Shown here piece after piece: positions 48,552 through 61,238 of a stretch of DNA of 64,000 nt. A model generated the notes under the pieces. The model searched no databases. It had not been told where the DNA came from and saw only the letters and a list, made by a program, of their open reading frames with translations. Source of the DNA: Hyperoodon ampullatus (lineage: Eukaryota; Chordata; Mammalia; Artiodactyla; Ziphiidae); contig OX457064.1 in the NCBI GenBank assembly GCA_949752795.1, positions 40,978,368 to 41,042,367 on the forward strand, given 5' to 3'. How positions within the stretch are numbered: the first letter of the stretch is position 1; the number at the start of each line of letters is the position of its first letter. The position numbers and the translations under genes are program-made.

Positions 48552-50259
48552 TTCTTTAGATTCTTTTCCACTGTGCTATACAGTATGTCCTTGTTGGTTA
48601 TCTATTTTATATGTAGTAGTGTGTATATTTTAATCCCTCCTAATTTATCCCTCCCTATCCCATTTCCCCTTTGGTAACCATAAGTTTGTTTTATATGTCT
48701 ATGAGTCTATTTCTATTTTGTAAATAAGTTCATTTGTATCATTTTTTTAAGATTCCACATATAAATGATCTCATATGATATATGCCTTTGTCTGACTTAC
48801 TTCACTTAGTATGATAATCTGTAGGTCCATCCATGTTGCTGCAAATGGCGTATTTCATTCATTTTTATGGCTGAATAATATTCCATTGTGTATATATACC
48901 ACATCCTCTTTATTTGTCTGTCAATGGACACTCAGGTTGCTCCCATGTATTGGTATTGTAAATAGTGCTGCTATAAACATTGGGGTGCATATATCTTTTG
49001 AATTATAGTTTTCTCTGGATATATGCTCAGAATTGGGATTGCAGGATCATATGGTAACTCTATTTTTTGTTTTGTAAGGAACCTCCATACTGTTCTCCCT
49101 AGTGGCTGCACCATTTTACATTCCTACCAACAGTGTAGGAGGGTTCCTTTTTCTCCACACCCTCTCCAGCATTTATTATTTGTAGACTTTTTGATGATGG
49201 CCATTTTCACCAGAGTAAGATGATACCTCATTGTAGTTTTGATTTGCATTTCTCTAATAATTAGTGATGTTGAGCATCTTTTCATATGCCTGTTGGACAT
49301 CTGTGCGTCTTCTTTGGAGAAAAGTCTATTTAGGTCTTTGGCCCATTTTTTTATTGGGTTGTTTGTTTTTTGGATATTGAGTTATATGAGCTGTTTGTGT
49401 ATCTTGGAAATTAAGCCCTTGGTGGTCACCTAGTTTGCAATCTGTAGGTTGTCTTTTTGTTTAGTTTATGGTTTCCTTTGCTGTGCAAAAGCTTGTAACT
49501 TTGATTGGGTCCCAGTTGATTATTTTTGTTTTTATTTCCATTGCTCTAGGATCCAGATCCAAAAAAATATTGCTGCGATTTATATCAAAGATTGTTCTGC
49601 CTGTATTTTCCTCTAAGAGTTTTATAGTATCCGGTTTCACATTTAGGTCTTTACTTCATTTGGAATTTATTTTTGTATGTGGTGTTAGAGAATGTTCTAA
49701 TTTCATTCTTTTACATGTAGCTGTCCAATTTTCCCAGTACCAGTTGTTGAAGAGACTGTCTTTTCTCCTCATGTGTATTCTTGCTTCTTTTGTCATAGAT
49801 TAATTGATCATAAGCACATGGGTTTATTTCTGAGTTTTCTATACTGTTCTGTTGATCTATATGTCTGTTTTTGTGCTAGTACCATACTGTTTTGCTGACT
49901 GTAGCTTTGTAGCTTAGGCTGAAGTCAGCAAGCCTGATTCCTCCAGCTCTCTTCTTTCTCAAGATTGCTTTGGCTATTTGGGGTCTTTTGTGTTTCCATA
50001 CAAATTAAAAAGTTTTTGTTCTAGTTCTATGAAAAATGCCACTGGTAATTTGATAGAACTTGCATTGAATGTATAGATTGCCTTGGATAGTATGGTCATT
50101 TTTAACAGTATTGATTCTTTAATCCAAGAACATTTTATATGTTTCCATCTGTTTGTGTCTCCTTCAATTTCATCAGCATCTTATAGTTTTCAGAGTACAG
50201 GTCTTTTGCCTCATTAGGTAGATTTATTCCTAGGTGTTTTATTCTTTTTGATGCAATGT
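48438..50259 (-). mobile_element. L1 LINE, 5'-truncated, antisense to DGKB
   Basis: About 1.8 kb in which the + strand is the complement of L1 3' UTR and the C-terminal part of ORF2 (GTTTCAGGTGTACAGCAAAG, TGTCTGACTTACTTCACTTA, GATTGCAGGATCATATGGT, GTCATAGATTAATTGATCAT). A perfect 15-bp duplication ACAATGAATACTTTT lies at 48423-48437 and 50260-50274. The tail holds a (TA)n at 48505-48551. The ORF2 frame is broken; the + strand open frames from 48811 to 49803 are its complement and not genes. Confidence 0.95.
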
Positions 50260-51346
50260 ACAATGAATACTTTTGCTCCACAGCAGTAAAAATGAATGAA
50301 TCAGAGCTACATATTCATATATATATTTATTTATGGAAGAATTTAGTGAAAAAATGTAAGTTACAGAAAAAGATAATGTGATAAAAATTATATAAAGTAA
50401 CAAAACATGTAAAATGGTACTTATACAGTGTTCATTATATATACATATACACACACAGATATGTATATGTATATATATACACACACACACACTGATGTTA
50501 CAAACACAATAAAAAAATTAAGAAAGCTAGAAATAATATACAGCAGCATTAACATCTGGATTTTAAAAGATGTGAGTGAGTTTGTGTGATTGAAAAAAAT
50601 GTATGCTTACCAATTAGAAAAAAGATCAGTTGTAACTGTGAACTTTTATATTTGTATTTCAATGAGAAATTTTTTTCAAAGGACACCTTGGGATCTATGT
50701 GTTACATTCCAATGAGACAGTTTTTAAATTTTAATCTGGGATTTTTCAGTTCTTAGAAATTAAGCCTCAGGAGGCTAATAAGGCAGAGTTTATTAATTGA
50801 AATTTGTTCGTTTATGAGTTCCCTTGTATAAAGTATCTTGAATGCTATCAGATTTCATATGTGATTACAGTATTATTTCTATCATTAAAACTGATAGACA
50901 TACGTGCTTCAGAGATTCAGTTGTACTATAGGTTCAGGAAAAGTTTAATTACTAGTATTCATTACATCATCTAAATTAGCACATTGACACTAAATACCGT
51001 CGTATTTCTATAAAATGATATTTTTATATATTGTCTTCTGCATGTTTTACATTAAAATTTATGTTTTTATTACTTATTCCCTGTTCTCAGGATAAATATC
51101 TTTTAAAGTACACATGAGATGCTCTTCAAAAGAAAAGAAAGAAAATTTTGTCAAAAGTCATATCCAATCAAAATTAAATAGGGTGTTAATATTTAGAAAT
51201 GAAAATGAGAACAGTGAATTAAGTATGGAAAGAATCTGATCTTTCCAAAAACATTATATTCAAAAAAACTTTGGGTAAATATCTGAGCTATATAATGACT
51301 TATATTGCTCAGGAAAGCAAAATGCTCAATTAGTCTCTGAGAAAAT

Positions 51347-51392
51347 GTGTACGTGTGTGTTTGTGTATGTGAGTGTATATGTGTGTGTGTTT
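51347..51392. repeat. (TG)n-rich simple repeat
   Basis: Imperfect GTGTGTGT with TATGTGAGTG interruptions. Confidence 0.85.
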
Positions 51393-53799
51393 AATTCTGT
51401 TGAGAGTCAGCTATGTCTGTTGGTCAATGGAAATACAGATTTACAGAATCAAATTTCCAGGTCTTCCTCCTTTTCGAGTATGTCATAGAAACATAATTGT
51501 AACAAATATCTCAAGATCAAAACTATGTGCCTAAGTGAAAGGAATATATTCTTTCTGAAAGAACTTTGAAGATGGAATCTATTAGTTGGAAGTAGATCTC
51601 ACGGCTGACTTAAGCTCTCCCTGGATTTACAAGTGCTGCTATAATTAGGCCATTCTAACCAGGAGAGGCTGAAGTGTGCTATTTCTTTGCTGATCTCCAA
51701 ACAGCTGCTACTGTTTCTCAATCTTTTTTGAGATAGACCTGATTTAAAATATTACAACCTCATTTCACACCTTGAATTCTTCTCAGAAAGAGTAATTTAA
51801 TTTCAGTCTCTTTTTTTAGAAACCCACATTAAAACCTTTGTAATATGGTTTAGTTTGTCACTGTTTCTGGTTTTTGAAGGATGTCCTACAGGCTCTCTTG
51901 AATGCATTATACTACATCATGCTTCTACCAAGGAATTATTCTAGTTTAGAATTTGAATCATTTTTTTTACGTTTCTTTGGTTATAAAAACTTTCACATTT
52001 TTTTTCTTTAGGACAAGTAACATAGACCATAGCCTAATTTCATTCATCAATTTGTTCTTTTGAAAGAAATCCTTCTTCTTCTTTCAGTCATCCACTATAA
52101 TAAGCATGGTGCCCTTCCACAACATATTTAACCCTCCTGAAATTATTTGTATTATCATTTTGCCCAAGATGTGAATAGGGTATAAGGAAGTTAAATATTG
52201 TTCAAATTGACAGTTTTAGGGCAAATATAGCTTCAGAGTTACCTTATTAAAATAGTGTTCTCTTAGCCAGTTTAGAATTTATGGTTGAATTATATATGTT
52301 TAACAATGAAAATTGGACATTATCCTATAGGTAATAAAGAACCATTAAAGGATGTCAGATGTAGGAGTCACAAATGCTGATGGATTTTTAGAAAGGGTAC
52401 CTTGGTTTCAGTGCTGATAATGGAATAAAGAAGGCCTAGGACAAATGAATGAGGGAAGAGGGCATATAGGTGTTTCATAATGCAATGACCAGCGGGATGG
52501 AGACAGTGTATATTTTGCTTATAGAATGTCATGTGACATTTAAACTAATCACCATTTTTTACATAAATTTTAGAGAAAAGTGGTTATATTCCAAAAGGTT
52601 CTCAAGCTCACTTCTAAAAGTTTCTGTAGTTTATGGTAAAAAAAAACCGCTAATTTTAAAAGATGTTTAATATTCTTCTATGGCTGTCATCTATCTCTGT
52701 GTCTGTAAATTGAATCCAGCTCTGTGTTTTTATACTGTGGATTTACTGCAAGCATTACTTGTTTCTCAGAGCAGACATCAAATTTCATTTAGTAAAAAGG
52801 CCCCTAGTGTACTTCAATAATGATTTTCCTTAGGCAGTTGTATACTGTAACTTGAAGTTGAATAACATCTTTAGAGTTGATTATTTTCTAGGGAGTAAAG
52901 GCGTGAAAGATATTAGTTCCTTACCAGCAATCATCAATTTCCAGGAAATGCCTGAGACTGAATTTATTATTTTTTTAATTAATAGAAGAAGATTGTAAAC
53001 ACATGCATATTTAATTCAATACAAAATCTGAATGTATTATATCAGAGGCTCTTCAGGGAAACAGTTAATATTTGGAGAATTAGTTTTAGTGATTTTCTGC
53101 TTTCTTAAGTTAGGCATGGAAAACAGTAAAAATAAATTTATCAACTTATAATAATCAACATTCTAAGAAGTATCTGTTCCTGTTGAAAAAGTCCCAGGTC
53201 AAATAGATTGAAAAAAGCCATTTAATGGCCTTCTTCCTTAATCAGTATCCCGTCCTGGGGGTGGAAGGAAAGGGTTATTCTTTTTTATTTTCTCCTCTTT
53301 ATTTGGGGTTAAATTTGTATTTGGAAAATCTTTATAGAAGATACAAACAGGCCTTCTTCCCTGTCAAAATATAACAGCAACAAAAATGGCATACGAAATG
53401 GATCTTTTATCTTTCTGGGTTCAGGATCTTTGCCTTTTTCCAATATATTCTTCTAGGTTTTTATTTTTTGCTCCAACATTCTCAGTCTTTCAGCAATCCA
53501 TTGCTGTAAAGTCCAAAGTTAGAAGAAAACCTTTGTTATTTATACTCAACTCCCAAAGGCTCTATTCCTCTCTTCAGAGGGAGATGGAAAATACATAGCA
53601 ATATGAACTTGACCATATAATGTAAGAATGGTAAATTAAAAGTTAAACATACATACACTCGTATACATTTTTCATATTTGAGCATACATGAAAATGTAAT
53701 CATCATCGTCATAGTAGAATAACAGTTTTTTGTACTTTTTGTACGTGTCAAATATTGCTCTAAGTTACTTGTTCTTTTCATTATCCCATAACAAACCAC

Positions 53800-54260
53800 A
53801 AAATACTCTGTGCTTTAAAACAACCATTTATTGTGCTCATGGATTTAGTGGGTCAGGCTTTTAGAATGGGCTTAATGGGTTGGCTTGTTTCTGTTCCACT
53901 CTATTTGGTACCTCATCTGGGGAGACTGCCAGCTTGGAGAAGGCAGCTACTTGATAGCTTGGGTGGGATCTTCTGAAGGCATCTTCACTCACATACTTGA
54001 AGGATGATACTGGCTATTGACTGAGACTTCCCTAGACTGTTGGCTTGTGCACCTACGCATGGCGTCTCCAAGTGGTCTCTTCACATGACTAGTTAGGGCT
54101 TTCTTCTAGAAAGTCATAGAGTATCACTTCCACTGTAATCTGTTGATTAAAAGGTAGTCATAAAGGTACTCACAAGTACACGGGGAGGAAACAGACATCA
54201 CCTGTTGGAAGAGTATAGCAAGTTTCTAGAAGGGCACTTTACATTCAGGGCACTTTACAC
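53800..54260. mobile_element. LTR-like relic, probably MaLR/ERVL type
   Basis: CTTTAAAACAACCATTTATT, GATTTAGTGGGTCAGGC, CTTCACTCACATACTTGAAG, CAAGTGGTCTCTTCACATGA and GAGTATCACTTCCACTG resemble the complement of a common mammalian LTR class. Subfamily uncertain. Confidence 0.45.
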
Positions 54261-54689
54261 TCAATATTTCACACTGAGAGAAGTTCTACCTAGTACATAA
54301 TCACCATTTTCCCCTCACCTTCTGTTCTTTATTCTAAGAGGTGTCCTCCTTAAAACCGTGTGTGGAAAGAAAGAGAAAATTCACTTAAAGTAATTTTCTT
54401 AAGAAGAATAAAATAAAATAATAATCCAAATTAAAAACCAGGACTACAAAATATAGACAATACAAAGCTTGAGAGATATATTTCCCTGTTTGGCACTATG
54501 AAAGCTTTCCCTTAGAAGTGTCAGCAGAGTTCAAAACTAACACAATTATGAATCTTATATTAAGCCACCCCATAATCTTCTGAAAGGTTTGTAGACTTCT
54601 AATCTATTTCCCCCATATGCATACTATATATATATATTCAAATTAAATACTATAGATATATCTTAAATCCTTAGTTACAAAAGCAATGA

Positions 54690-54862
54690 GAAAATAACCT
54701 CTATTGAGAATCTTTTATTTATTATGCATCGTGCACATGTTATTTCATTAAATGTTAATACCTCTGGGAGGTGGGCGGCATTATCCACTTTTCATGAAAA
54801 AGGAATTAGATAGGTTAAGTGAATTGCTTTACCTAGGAAAGACAGCTCAGAACTTGTCCGTA
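54690..54862 (-). repeat. MIR SINE
   Basis: ATCGTGCACATGTTATTTCA, CCTCTGGGAGGTGGGCGG, ATGAAAAAGGAATTAGATAG, AAGTGAATTGCTTTACC. Confidence 0.75.
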
Positions 54863-54889
54863 TTCTTCTCTCCATTGCTACTTTTAGCT

Positions 54890-55079
54890 CTCCACTCCCC
54901 CTCACAGTCACACTTACCAAGGAGTTGATGATATTCACAGTCTTCCCAGACTCAGTTCTACCATGCAACCCATTCCAATTTGGCTTGCTCGGCCTCAGAG
55001 AAATTGTTTTGCTAAGGTCACCAGTGACCAGCATGTTGCTTTTGGATATTTCAATTATCTTCTTATTTAAGTACTCAGC

Positions 55080-55122
<43 letters not shown>

Positions 55123-55540
55123 GCTATGGACCCAGCTGCTCTGCGGCATGTGGGATCTTCCCGGACCGGGGCACGAACCCATGTCCCCTGCACTGGCAGG
55201 CGGACCCTCAACCACTGCGCCACCAGGGAAGGCCCCTCTCAGCAACTTTTGAAAAGTGTCTTCTATCTTCTCTTTAAAGGATTCCTTTCTTCCTCTTCTG
55301 TAGTCTATTTGACACCATATTCTTCTTCTTTTTTTTTTTTTTTTTTTTTCTCCAGTGTTTTTCCACTTCTAATTGCTAATATGGGAATTCCTTGGAGCTT
55401 TGTCCTGGGCACACTTTCTCATACCACACACTTTCTGCAGATGTGCTTAATTTCATATTTGTCCCTTCAGATTCCCTATTTATCCTCTTCCCATTTGCTG
55501 TGTGACTCATGGTGCAATTTTATATAGACTGCACCAACGG
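54890..55540 (+). repeat. L2 LINE, reverse transcriptase region, split by a CHR SINE
   Basis: Sense L2: GCTAAGGTCACCAGTGACCA near 55015, then after the SINE a readable GIPWSFVLGTL at 55385-55415, a degraded form of the LINE RT motif GxPQGSxLGPLLF. A T-run lies at 55329-55349. The 200-codon open frame 54925-55527 crosses the SINE and both T-runs and is not a gene. Confidence 0.7.
55087..55237 (-). mobile_element. CHR-family SINE, very short copy
   Basis: A 38-base T-run (A-tail, 55083-55120), then GCGCTATGGACCCAGCTG, GCATGTGGGATCTTCCCGG and the CACCAGGGAAGG head complement. A perfect 13-bp duplication CTCAGCAACTTTT lies at 55074-55086 and 55238-55250. It lacks the 3' part that other short-class copies have (GTACGCGGGCCTCTCAC...CGGACGCG). 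Confidence 0.93.
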
Positions 55541-55930
55541 CTGTCTTTGCCCTCTGGCTTACGATTGGGTTTGGTCAGTGAGAGGCACTGAAGGATATTG
55601 GAGAGTTGGAAGATGACAGGATGAGGGAAGTTATTTTCCCATCTCCTGCCCAGCTAAGTCATTCAAAGAGGGATACATCTGGCTACCTAAGTCCATGGCT
55701 CCTATCAAATGATCTTGTGTACTCTGGGGTTTCTTAGCTGCAACATCCCTAGTCCCTTCAGGTTTAGGGTCAGTAAGTTCCCAGCTTTTGCTAGATCAGG
55801 ATACTGCATCAGCTTCTATTAGCTCTTTTAACCTCTGTCCACACTTCCTAAATAACCCTTTTATTAAACTCCTACTTATTCATTTTAAGGGTACCGTCTG
55901 TTTTCTGTTGGGATCCTGACACATGGGATC
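55540..55930 (+). repeat. Old interspersed repeat, family not named
   Basis: GCCCTCTGGCTTACGATTGG, GGTTTGGTCAGTGAGAGGCA, CTTAGCTGCAACATCCCTAG, TTATTAAACTCCTACTTATT and GTACCGTCTGTTTTCTG form a text I associate with a dispersed mammalian repeat, probably LTR-like. I cannot give the family. Confidence 0.45.
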
Positions 55931-56459
55931 CTTCACCAGGAAACAAAGACTTAGGTGGAGTTACAGATACAAAGGCTTATCCGGAAATTATTCCTGTGAA
56001 AGATAAAAAGGAAGAAAAGCAGGATCAGGCAAAAAGAGCCTTCAGACAACAAGGCAGAACTAATATCTGGGAAAAGAAAGAAGGTGGGAGATGCAGGGTT
56101 GGTGATGAAAAGCTTCAGATTATAATGCAGACATGACAGAGTCTCAGCCAGTCCATTGGGGTGTTCTGGAGCAAATATAGATCATTAAAGGATTCCCCCA
56201 TTGGACAAAAGTGGCATGACCCTCATGCATCCATCATCTTTAATCATTGACCTGTACCTGTGAAGAGTAGGACCTTGGTTCAAAAGCTGAATGTATTCTA
56301 AAGGCAAAAGAGCTCAAAGCTGTCAGTTATCTGTACTCTTTGCAGCTGAACGCAAGTTCTTTCTTGAAGGCGGAGCTAGGTAGCACAGCTTCATGGCTGC
56401 CATATCAGGCAAACTTATGTGTTTCTTCCACATCTTTAAACATCATCTGTATCAGACAA

Positions 56460-57480
56460 CTCACAATACCATACTCTGTCTCTCTTATTAGCCCTAGGCC
56501 TATGTCACTGCTAATCCTTTAAACTTAGATGTCTCTTCATAAATTTAGCACATCCCAAAACAAATATACTGACTTTTCTATTCTTCTCACACCTGTTACT
56601 GTTCTAGTATTTGGGAACTTTAAACTCCACCTTTTTTGTACCCTGTGCTCAAGCCAAAACTATAGGAGCCATTCTTGATCCCCTCATCCTGCATACAACG
56701 TATCCTATTCATTATCAGATCTGGCTACAGAAATGTATCTTGAGTTTGGCTTTTTACTTTCATCTTTACTATGACTTTCCTAGTTAAAGCCACTACCAGC
56801 TCTCATCCAGTTACTGGAATAGCCTCCTATTTGGCCTTCCCACTTCCATTCCTGTCACCTTCCAATCCACTGATTAGAAAAAAACTTCTTAAAATATATG
56901 TGGACCATGTTTATCTGCTCCTCAGAATATGTCAATGGCTTCATAATTTACTTAAGATAAATCCTCAATATGGCCTCTAAGAATGTCCATAATGTGGCTT
57001 TTACCTGTTTCTGTGGTCTAATCATGTGCCTCTTTCCCTCTTGCTCACCAGGCTCCAGTCATACTTGCCTTCTCTGGAGGTCTTCTAATATTTCTATTTT
57101 TTTGTCTGTTTGTTTCCTCACTTCTGGATTCTGCTCAGAATGTTCCTCTCACTCAAGTTTATAACTATTACTCAACTTTTATGATTTAATTTAAATAAAA
57201 CTTTTCTGTGGATTGCACTTTGAATCTCTTAATCTAAATCAGGGCTGTATTTTGTACTCTCATAGAATTCCATTACCTGTATTTCATATAACTTATCACA
57301 GTTTATAATTATTTATTTGTGTAGTTGGTTTGTTTAATGTGGATCCTTCCCCCAAACAAGATCCAGGAACTGTCTTACTTATAACTACATCACCAGCACT
57401 TGGCTCAGTCCCTAGCATGTCATTGGGTCTCAATTTAGACTTCTTTTCATGGATAAATGAACAAATAATTATAAATCAAG
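56460..57480 (+). repeat. L2 LINE, long 3' part
   Basis: AAAGCCACTACCAGCTCTCA near 56787, TAGCCTCCTATTTGGCCTTC, AATCCTCAATATGGCCTCTA near 56960, CAGGCTCCAGTCATACTTGC near 57050, and a 3' end with CATCACCAGCACTTGGCTCA near 57390. Incidental open frames lie inside. Confidence 0.75.
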
Positions 57481-58999
57481 TGATAAGAGTAATATTCCAT
57501 TTAATTTCATCCTATTTTTCTTTCAGAGGTTCTGTGATTGATATTTTGGGTCTCATCCTTTGTCACTTCTGTGATTTTTCCACGGGTTACCTTATATTTT
57601 GGGATTTACGACCCTTGAGACCCAGTAAATATTTTCAGTCATCATAATACCTTAAATTCATTTACATAGAGTCTTCAGTGTGCCTTAATGTGTATTAACT
57701 TTATTCAATGATTGGAGTCATCACATGCTGACTTTGAATAAATATTTAGAAATCTACACTTAATGTGACTAACATACAGTGCATCCAACCAGCCACATCC
57801 ATTTATCTAGACATTGCTTGTACCTTATTCGTGAGGTAATTGATTTCCTTTACTAACTCTGGAGACTGTGTTTTAGTCCAGGTACAATAGGCCAAAGAGC
57901 CTTCTCCAACTCCTCCAATATAATTATTTCCTTCCACCAACTAACTGAAGTGGCACACCCATTCACTAGATGACAATGCATTCCAACAGCCAGCGAGGTG
58001 GATTCTTCTTGGCTTTCATTTTATATGCCTAAAGAAAACCCCTTGCAGAGGAACAGGAAGTCTGTGAAAGCATCATAGGGAATCTCAACTGAATCCTGTC
58101 ATTTTCTGTCTATACATTTATAAAGAGGCAGAGACTGTAAGGAAATGTTGCCATCATTCCTGTCTCCTTCTGAGTCATAGAAAATAGCTGTGCCTCTTGA
58201 TTTAATATTACACATGCAACATTTCTCTTTACAGACTTATGATATGTTAGTTCAACTAGTTTAAAAGATTTGATTAGGAGAACCTTCTCCATTTGTACCC
58301 CACCCTTAATTTTTTTCTTATCTGGCTGCATGTCTTATGATGAGAACTACCAGAATTGTCAGAAACCAGAGGCTTCCAGGCACCCACTAGGAGAAGGATG
58401 AGAAGTTTTATTCAAAGCATATGGGTGTTGGAATTAACCAAATCTAAGAACCAGAGAATTTACTGTGCGTGGTTCAGGGATGCCATTACTCTCTAAATAC
58501 CTCTTGCTAAAATGCAAATGCATTAGATCAATCCAGAAATGCTGTTCCTGATACAAAAAGTAAAGACCTACGTCGACAAGATCACGCTAAAAAAGGAAAG
58601 CTAAGTAGTGTTTTTGTTAAGTATCTACAAATAAGTTAAATATTGTCCTGATGCTCATGTGTAAGTGTTATTATAAATTGCTTAACTGACAATTATGGCA
58701 TTCCTTGGGAATGATTCTTATTTATACAAAGTCAGTTTTATATTTCACAACCCAACATAAAAACTCTGTGAAATAAAGCTTTTTTCTTTTTCAACTGTAA
58801 AAGCTTTATATCTCTAAGCACAACTTTTTTTGTTTATGTCCATTCAGTTGAAGGGAAGGGGTGAGGCCTCTCAGGAAAGTGAAACCCATAATGACTTCTG
58901 TTCCTGACTCCTTCCTTATGAGCCATTTTCTCTTTATCAACCTCAGGGGCTCCTTCTAACTCTCCTACCCATGTTTTTCATTATGAAAAAAGCCTTTAA

Positions 59000-59700
59000 G
59001 TGAATTCATTCTATAAATATTTATATATACCAAGCACTCTTCCAAGCACTGGGAAATAACACTGAACAAACAGAAAAAAATCCCTCCTCTCATGGGATGT
59101 CTATCTTAGAGCCCATGAGAGGATGGTGGCACAAAATCTAACATATACGTTCAGATGAATATCAAGGACGAACTCAATATGTATTTTTAGTTGTTTTGTT
59201 CTTTTTGTGGAATCCCATCAGGGCTTAAAACCACTTATGTTACCCCTAATTTTAGTGTGAGGAGACAAATATTAAATAATATAAATAACTTAAATATTTG
59301 ATAATAAGATGTTATATTCAAAACAAAAGTGTGATGGAGGGATGGTGTGTAGGAATGTTAAATTTTAAATTGAATGGCCAGGTGAGACTTTACTGAGAAG
59401 ATAGCATTCATCTCAAGATCTGAAGGATGTCAGTTAACGAGTCATTTTAAATTTGAGTTTCTTACACTAAATTAACTGGGGAATTTTAATAAATTTCAGC
59501 ACAGGTAGCCAGGTGGAAAACTATAATTAATTAAGTAACGAATTACTATTCTAATTTATTAATTAACTTGTTGGTAATTTATCAGACAGACCTCTGGAAT
59601 CATCTCAGTTCATGACTACCCATGAGCAGTAAGGGGTAGGCCATGTTAAGGAAAGGAGAGAGCTCAGGGGGCTGGTTAAGAAGCTATCACAATCCAAGTG
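59000..59700 (-). repeat. L2 LINE fragment(s)
   Basis: 3' end: TATACCAAGCACTCTTCCAA, GCACTGGGAAATAACACTGA, then AGGTGAGACTTTACTGAGAA and AAGATCTGAAGGATGTCAG near 59380-59430, in complement orientation. Confidence 0.6.
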
Positions 59701-59894
59701 AAATAGAAAGAATCTGAATGAAGACACTGATATTTTTCCAAAATGACATTTTCCCAAAGTAATCTGGTTTCTGGCCTTTTTTGTGTTCTTTCATTGCTCC
59801 TTACTATCTTTAGAATAGTACCCAAACCTCTTTGTTTGACATTGAAATCCTTTCAAAAATTGGCTGCTTACTGGTTTCTCTAATAGGTGTGTCT

Positions 59895-59975
59895 GTATTC
59901 CAATAAAACTATTTACAAAAATAGATTGTGGGCCAATGTTTACTGCAGTCAGCTGTTTGCCTACCCCTGGTCTAC
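59895..59975. mobile_element. hAT-Charlie-like transposon end
   Basis: TTCCAATAAAACTATTTACA, AAAATAGATTGTGGGCCAAT and GTTTGCCTACCCCTGG are one end of the same family as the element at 25.2 kb, in the other orientation. Confidence 0.65.
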
Positions 59976-60309
59976 TTTATGGGAGTCTCTCATTCTTAGC
60001 ACGTGACTTCCATTCTAAAAGTTATCTCACTAGTATCAGAAACTGCTGAATTCACAGCCAGTATGTCAACATTCCAGGTAAGAAGTTGGAGAAAGAGAAA
60101 AAAAAATTAAAAGCTAGCTAGCTCTTTCCGCAAATAGAACCTTCCTATATATCTCACCCAACATCCACTTACATCTCACTGGCCACTTCATGCAAAGAAC
60201 CTGAGGAATATAGTTGTTTAGATGGATATATTTTCATTTAATAAATTAGGGTTCTGTTACCAAGGAAGAAAGAAAGAATGGATATTGGGTGGGTTTCTAG
60301 CAGTCTCTG

Positions 60310-60600
60310 TCATATCTATCAGATTTTAATCACCCGGTGTCAGTTTCTTCATTTGTCAAAATGGGACACTATTAGCACCTCACAGAGTTGTTTGGTGAAG
60401 ATTGAATGATCCAACACAAATGCTGTTAGGAGAATGCCATTCATACTGCAAGCTCTCAGTAAAACTGACACATTGTTGGAATTAGCCTTATTTTCATCTT
60501 TTGTGTGTTTTGATCTTTGTTTTATTTCCAGTCCCTAGAATGCTTTCTAGCACATAGGAGATCAATAAACACTTTTTTTTTTGAATGAATAAATGAACTG
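60310..60600 (+). repeat. MIR SINE followed by L2 3' end scrap
   Basis: MIR: CAGTTTCTTCATTTGTCAAA, TCACAGAGTTGTTTGGTGAA. Then TAGCACATAGGAGATCAATA and TTGAATGAATAAATGAA, a typical L2 terminus. Confidence 0.65.
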
Positions 60601-61216
60601 CCATTATCATCAGTTTAGATTTTTAGATAGCAAGCAACAGAAACTGATTCTGGCCCACTTAATCCCTTATTAAAATAATGGTACTTACTTCTAGAAATGA
60701 CAAGATACCTGGAGAGTCAGGCTTAGACAGGGACAGGTATCCTATTTTTGCTGTAATCATTTAGACCAGAGCTATTTTCACACTGTGCTTGAATAATTCC
60801 ACTCAACATTTAAAGCCCCATGAGATGGAGTCTAATGATCAAAATGTGACCGAATCATCTGTCTCCCTTTGGATAGAAGAGAACGGAACACCTTGTTTTA
60901 TAGTCCCACCAGAATGGCATGTAACTGGAGAGAAGCAAAGAATTAGGATGAAATCCATGTGAAGGATGAAATCAGCAGGAAGAAACTGGGTGGAAAGCAC
61001 AAAGAAATATCCATCACATGTTCTTATTCCTTTTAGTTTGTGTTGCTTCCACAGAGTCATGGTTGTGATGTAAGTGCATCCCCTGGGAGGAAAAAAGACC
61101 TAGCAATTTGGCCTCTGTTAATGCATCAGTATCTGCATTTTTTTCTATTTAAAAAGCCAACTACCACCTTGTAAAACTGATTGCAGGAACCCGGAAGAGA
61201 TGAGACCAACAAGAAG

Positions 61217-61238
61217 AGTTTTTTTTTTTTTTTTTTTC
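61217..61238. repeat. Poly-T run
   Basis: About 21 T residues without a recognisable SINE attached. Confidence 0.9.

Larger units (their letters stand above)
47490..50500 (+). mobile_element. Ancient L1 relic, host of two later insertions
   Basis: Sense L1 ORF2/3' UTR text appears in three pieces: 47570-47745 (AACCCAGTAGAAACATGG), 48155-48437 (CTCTACAATCCAGCAATTGC, GATGAATAAATTTGGTACAT) and 50260-50500 (CAGCAGTAAAAATGAATGAA, TCAGAGCTACATATTC). The pieces are collinear, so the LTR-like element and the antisense L1 came later. Confidence 0.75.

Noticed and set aside
48811..49803. Series of + strand open frames of 64-111 codons
   Set aside because: They are the complement of L1 ORF2 in an antisense L1 insertion.
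54925..55527. 200-codon open frame on +, the longest in the window
   Set aside because: It runs through a 38-base T-run, a complement-oriented SINE and an L2 relic with a second T-run; the Phe blocks are translated poly-T.
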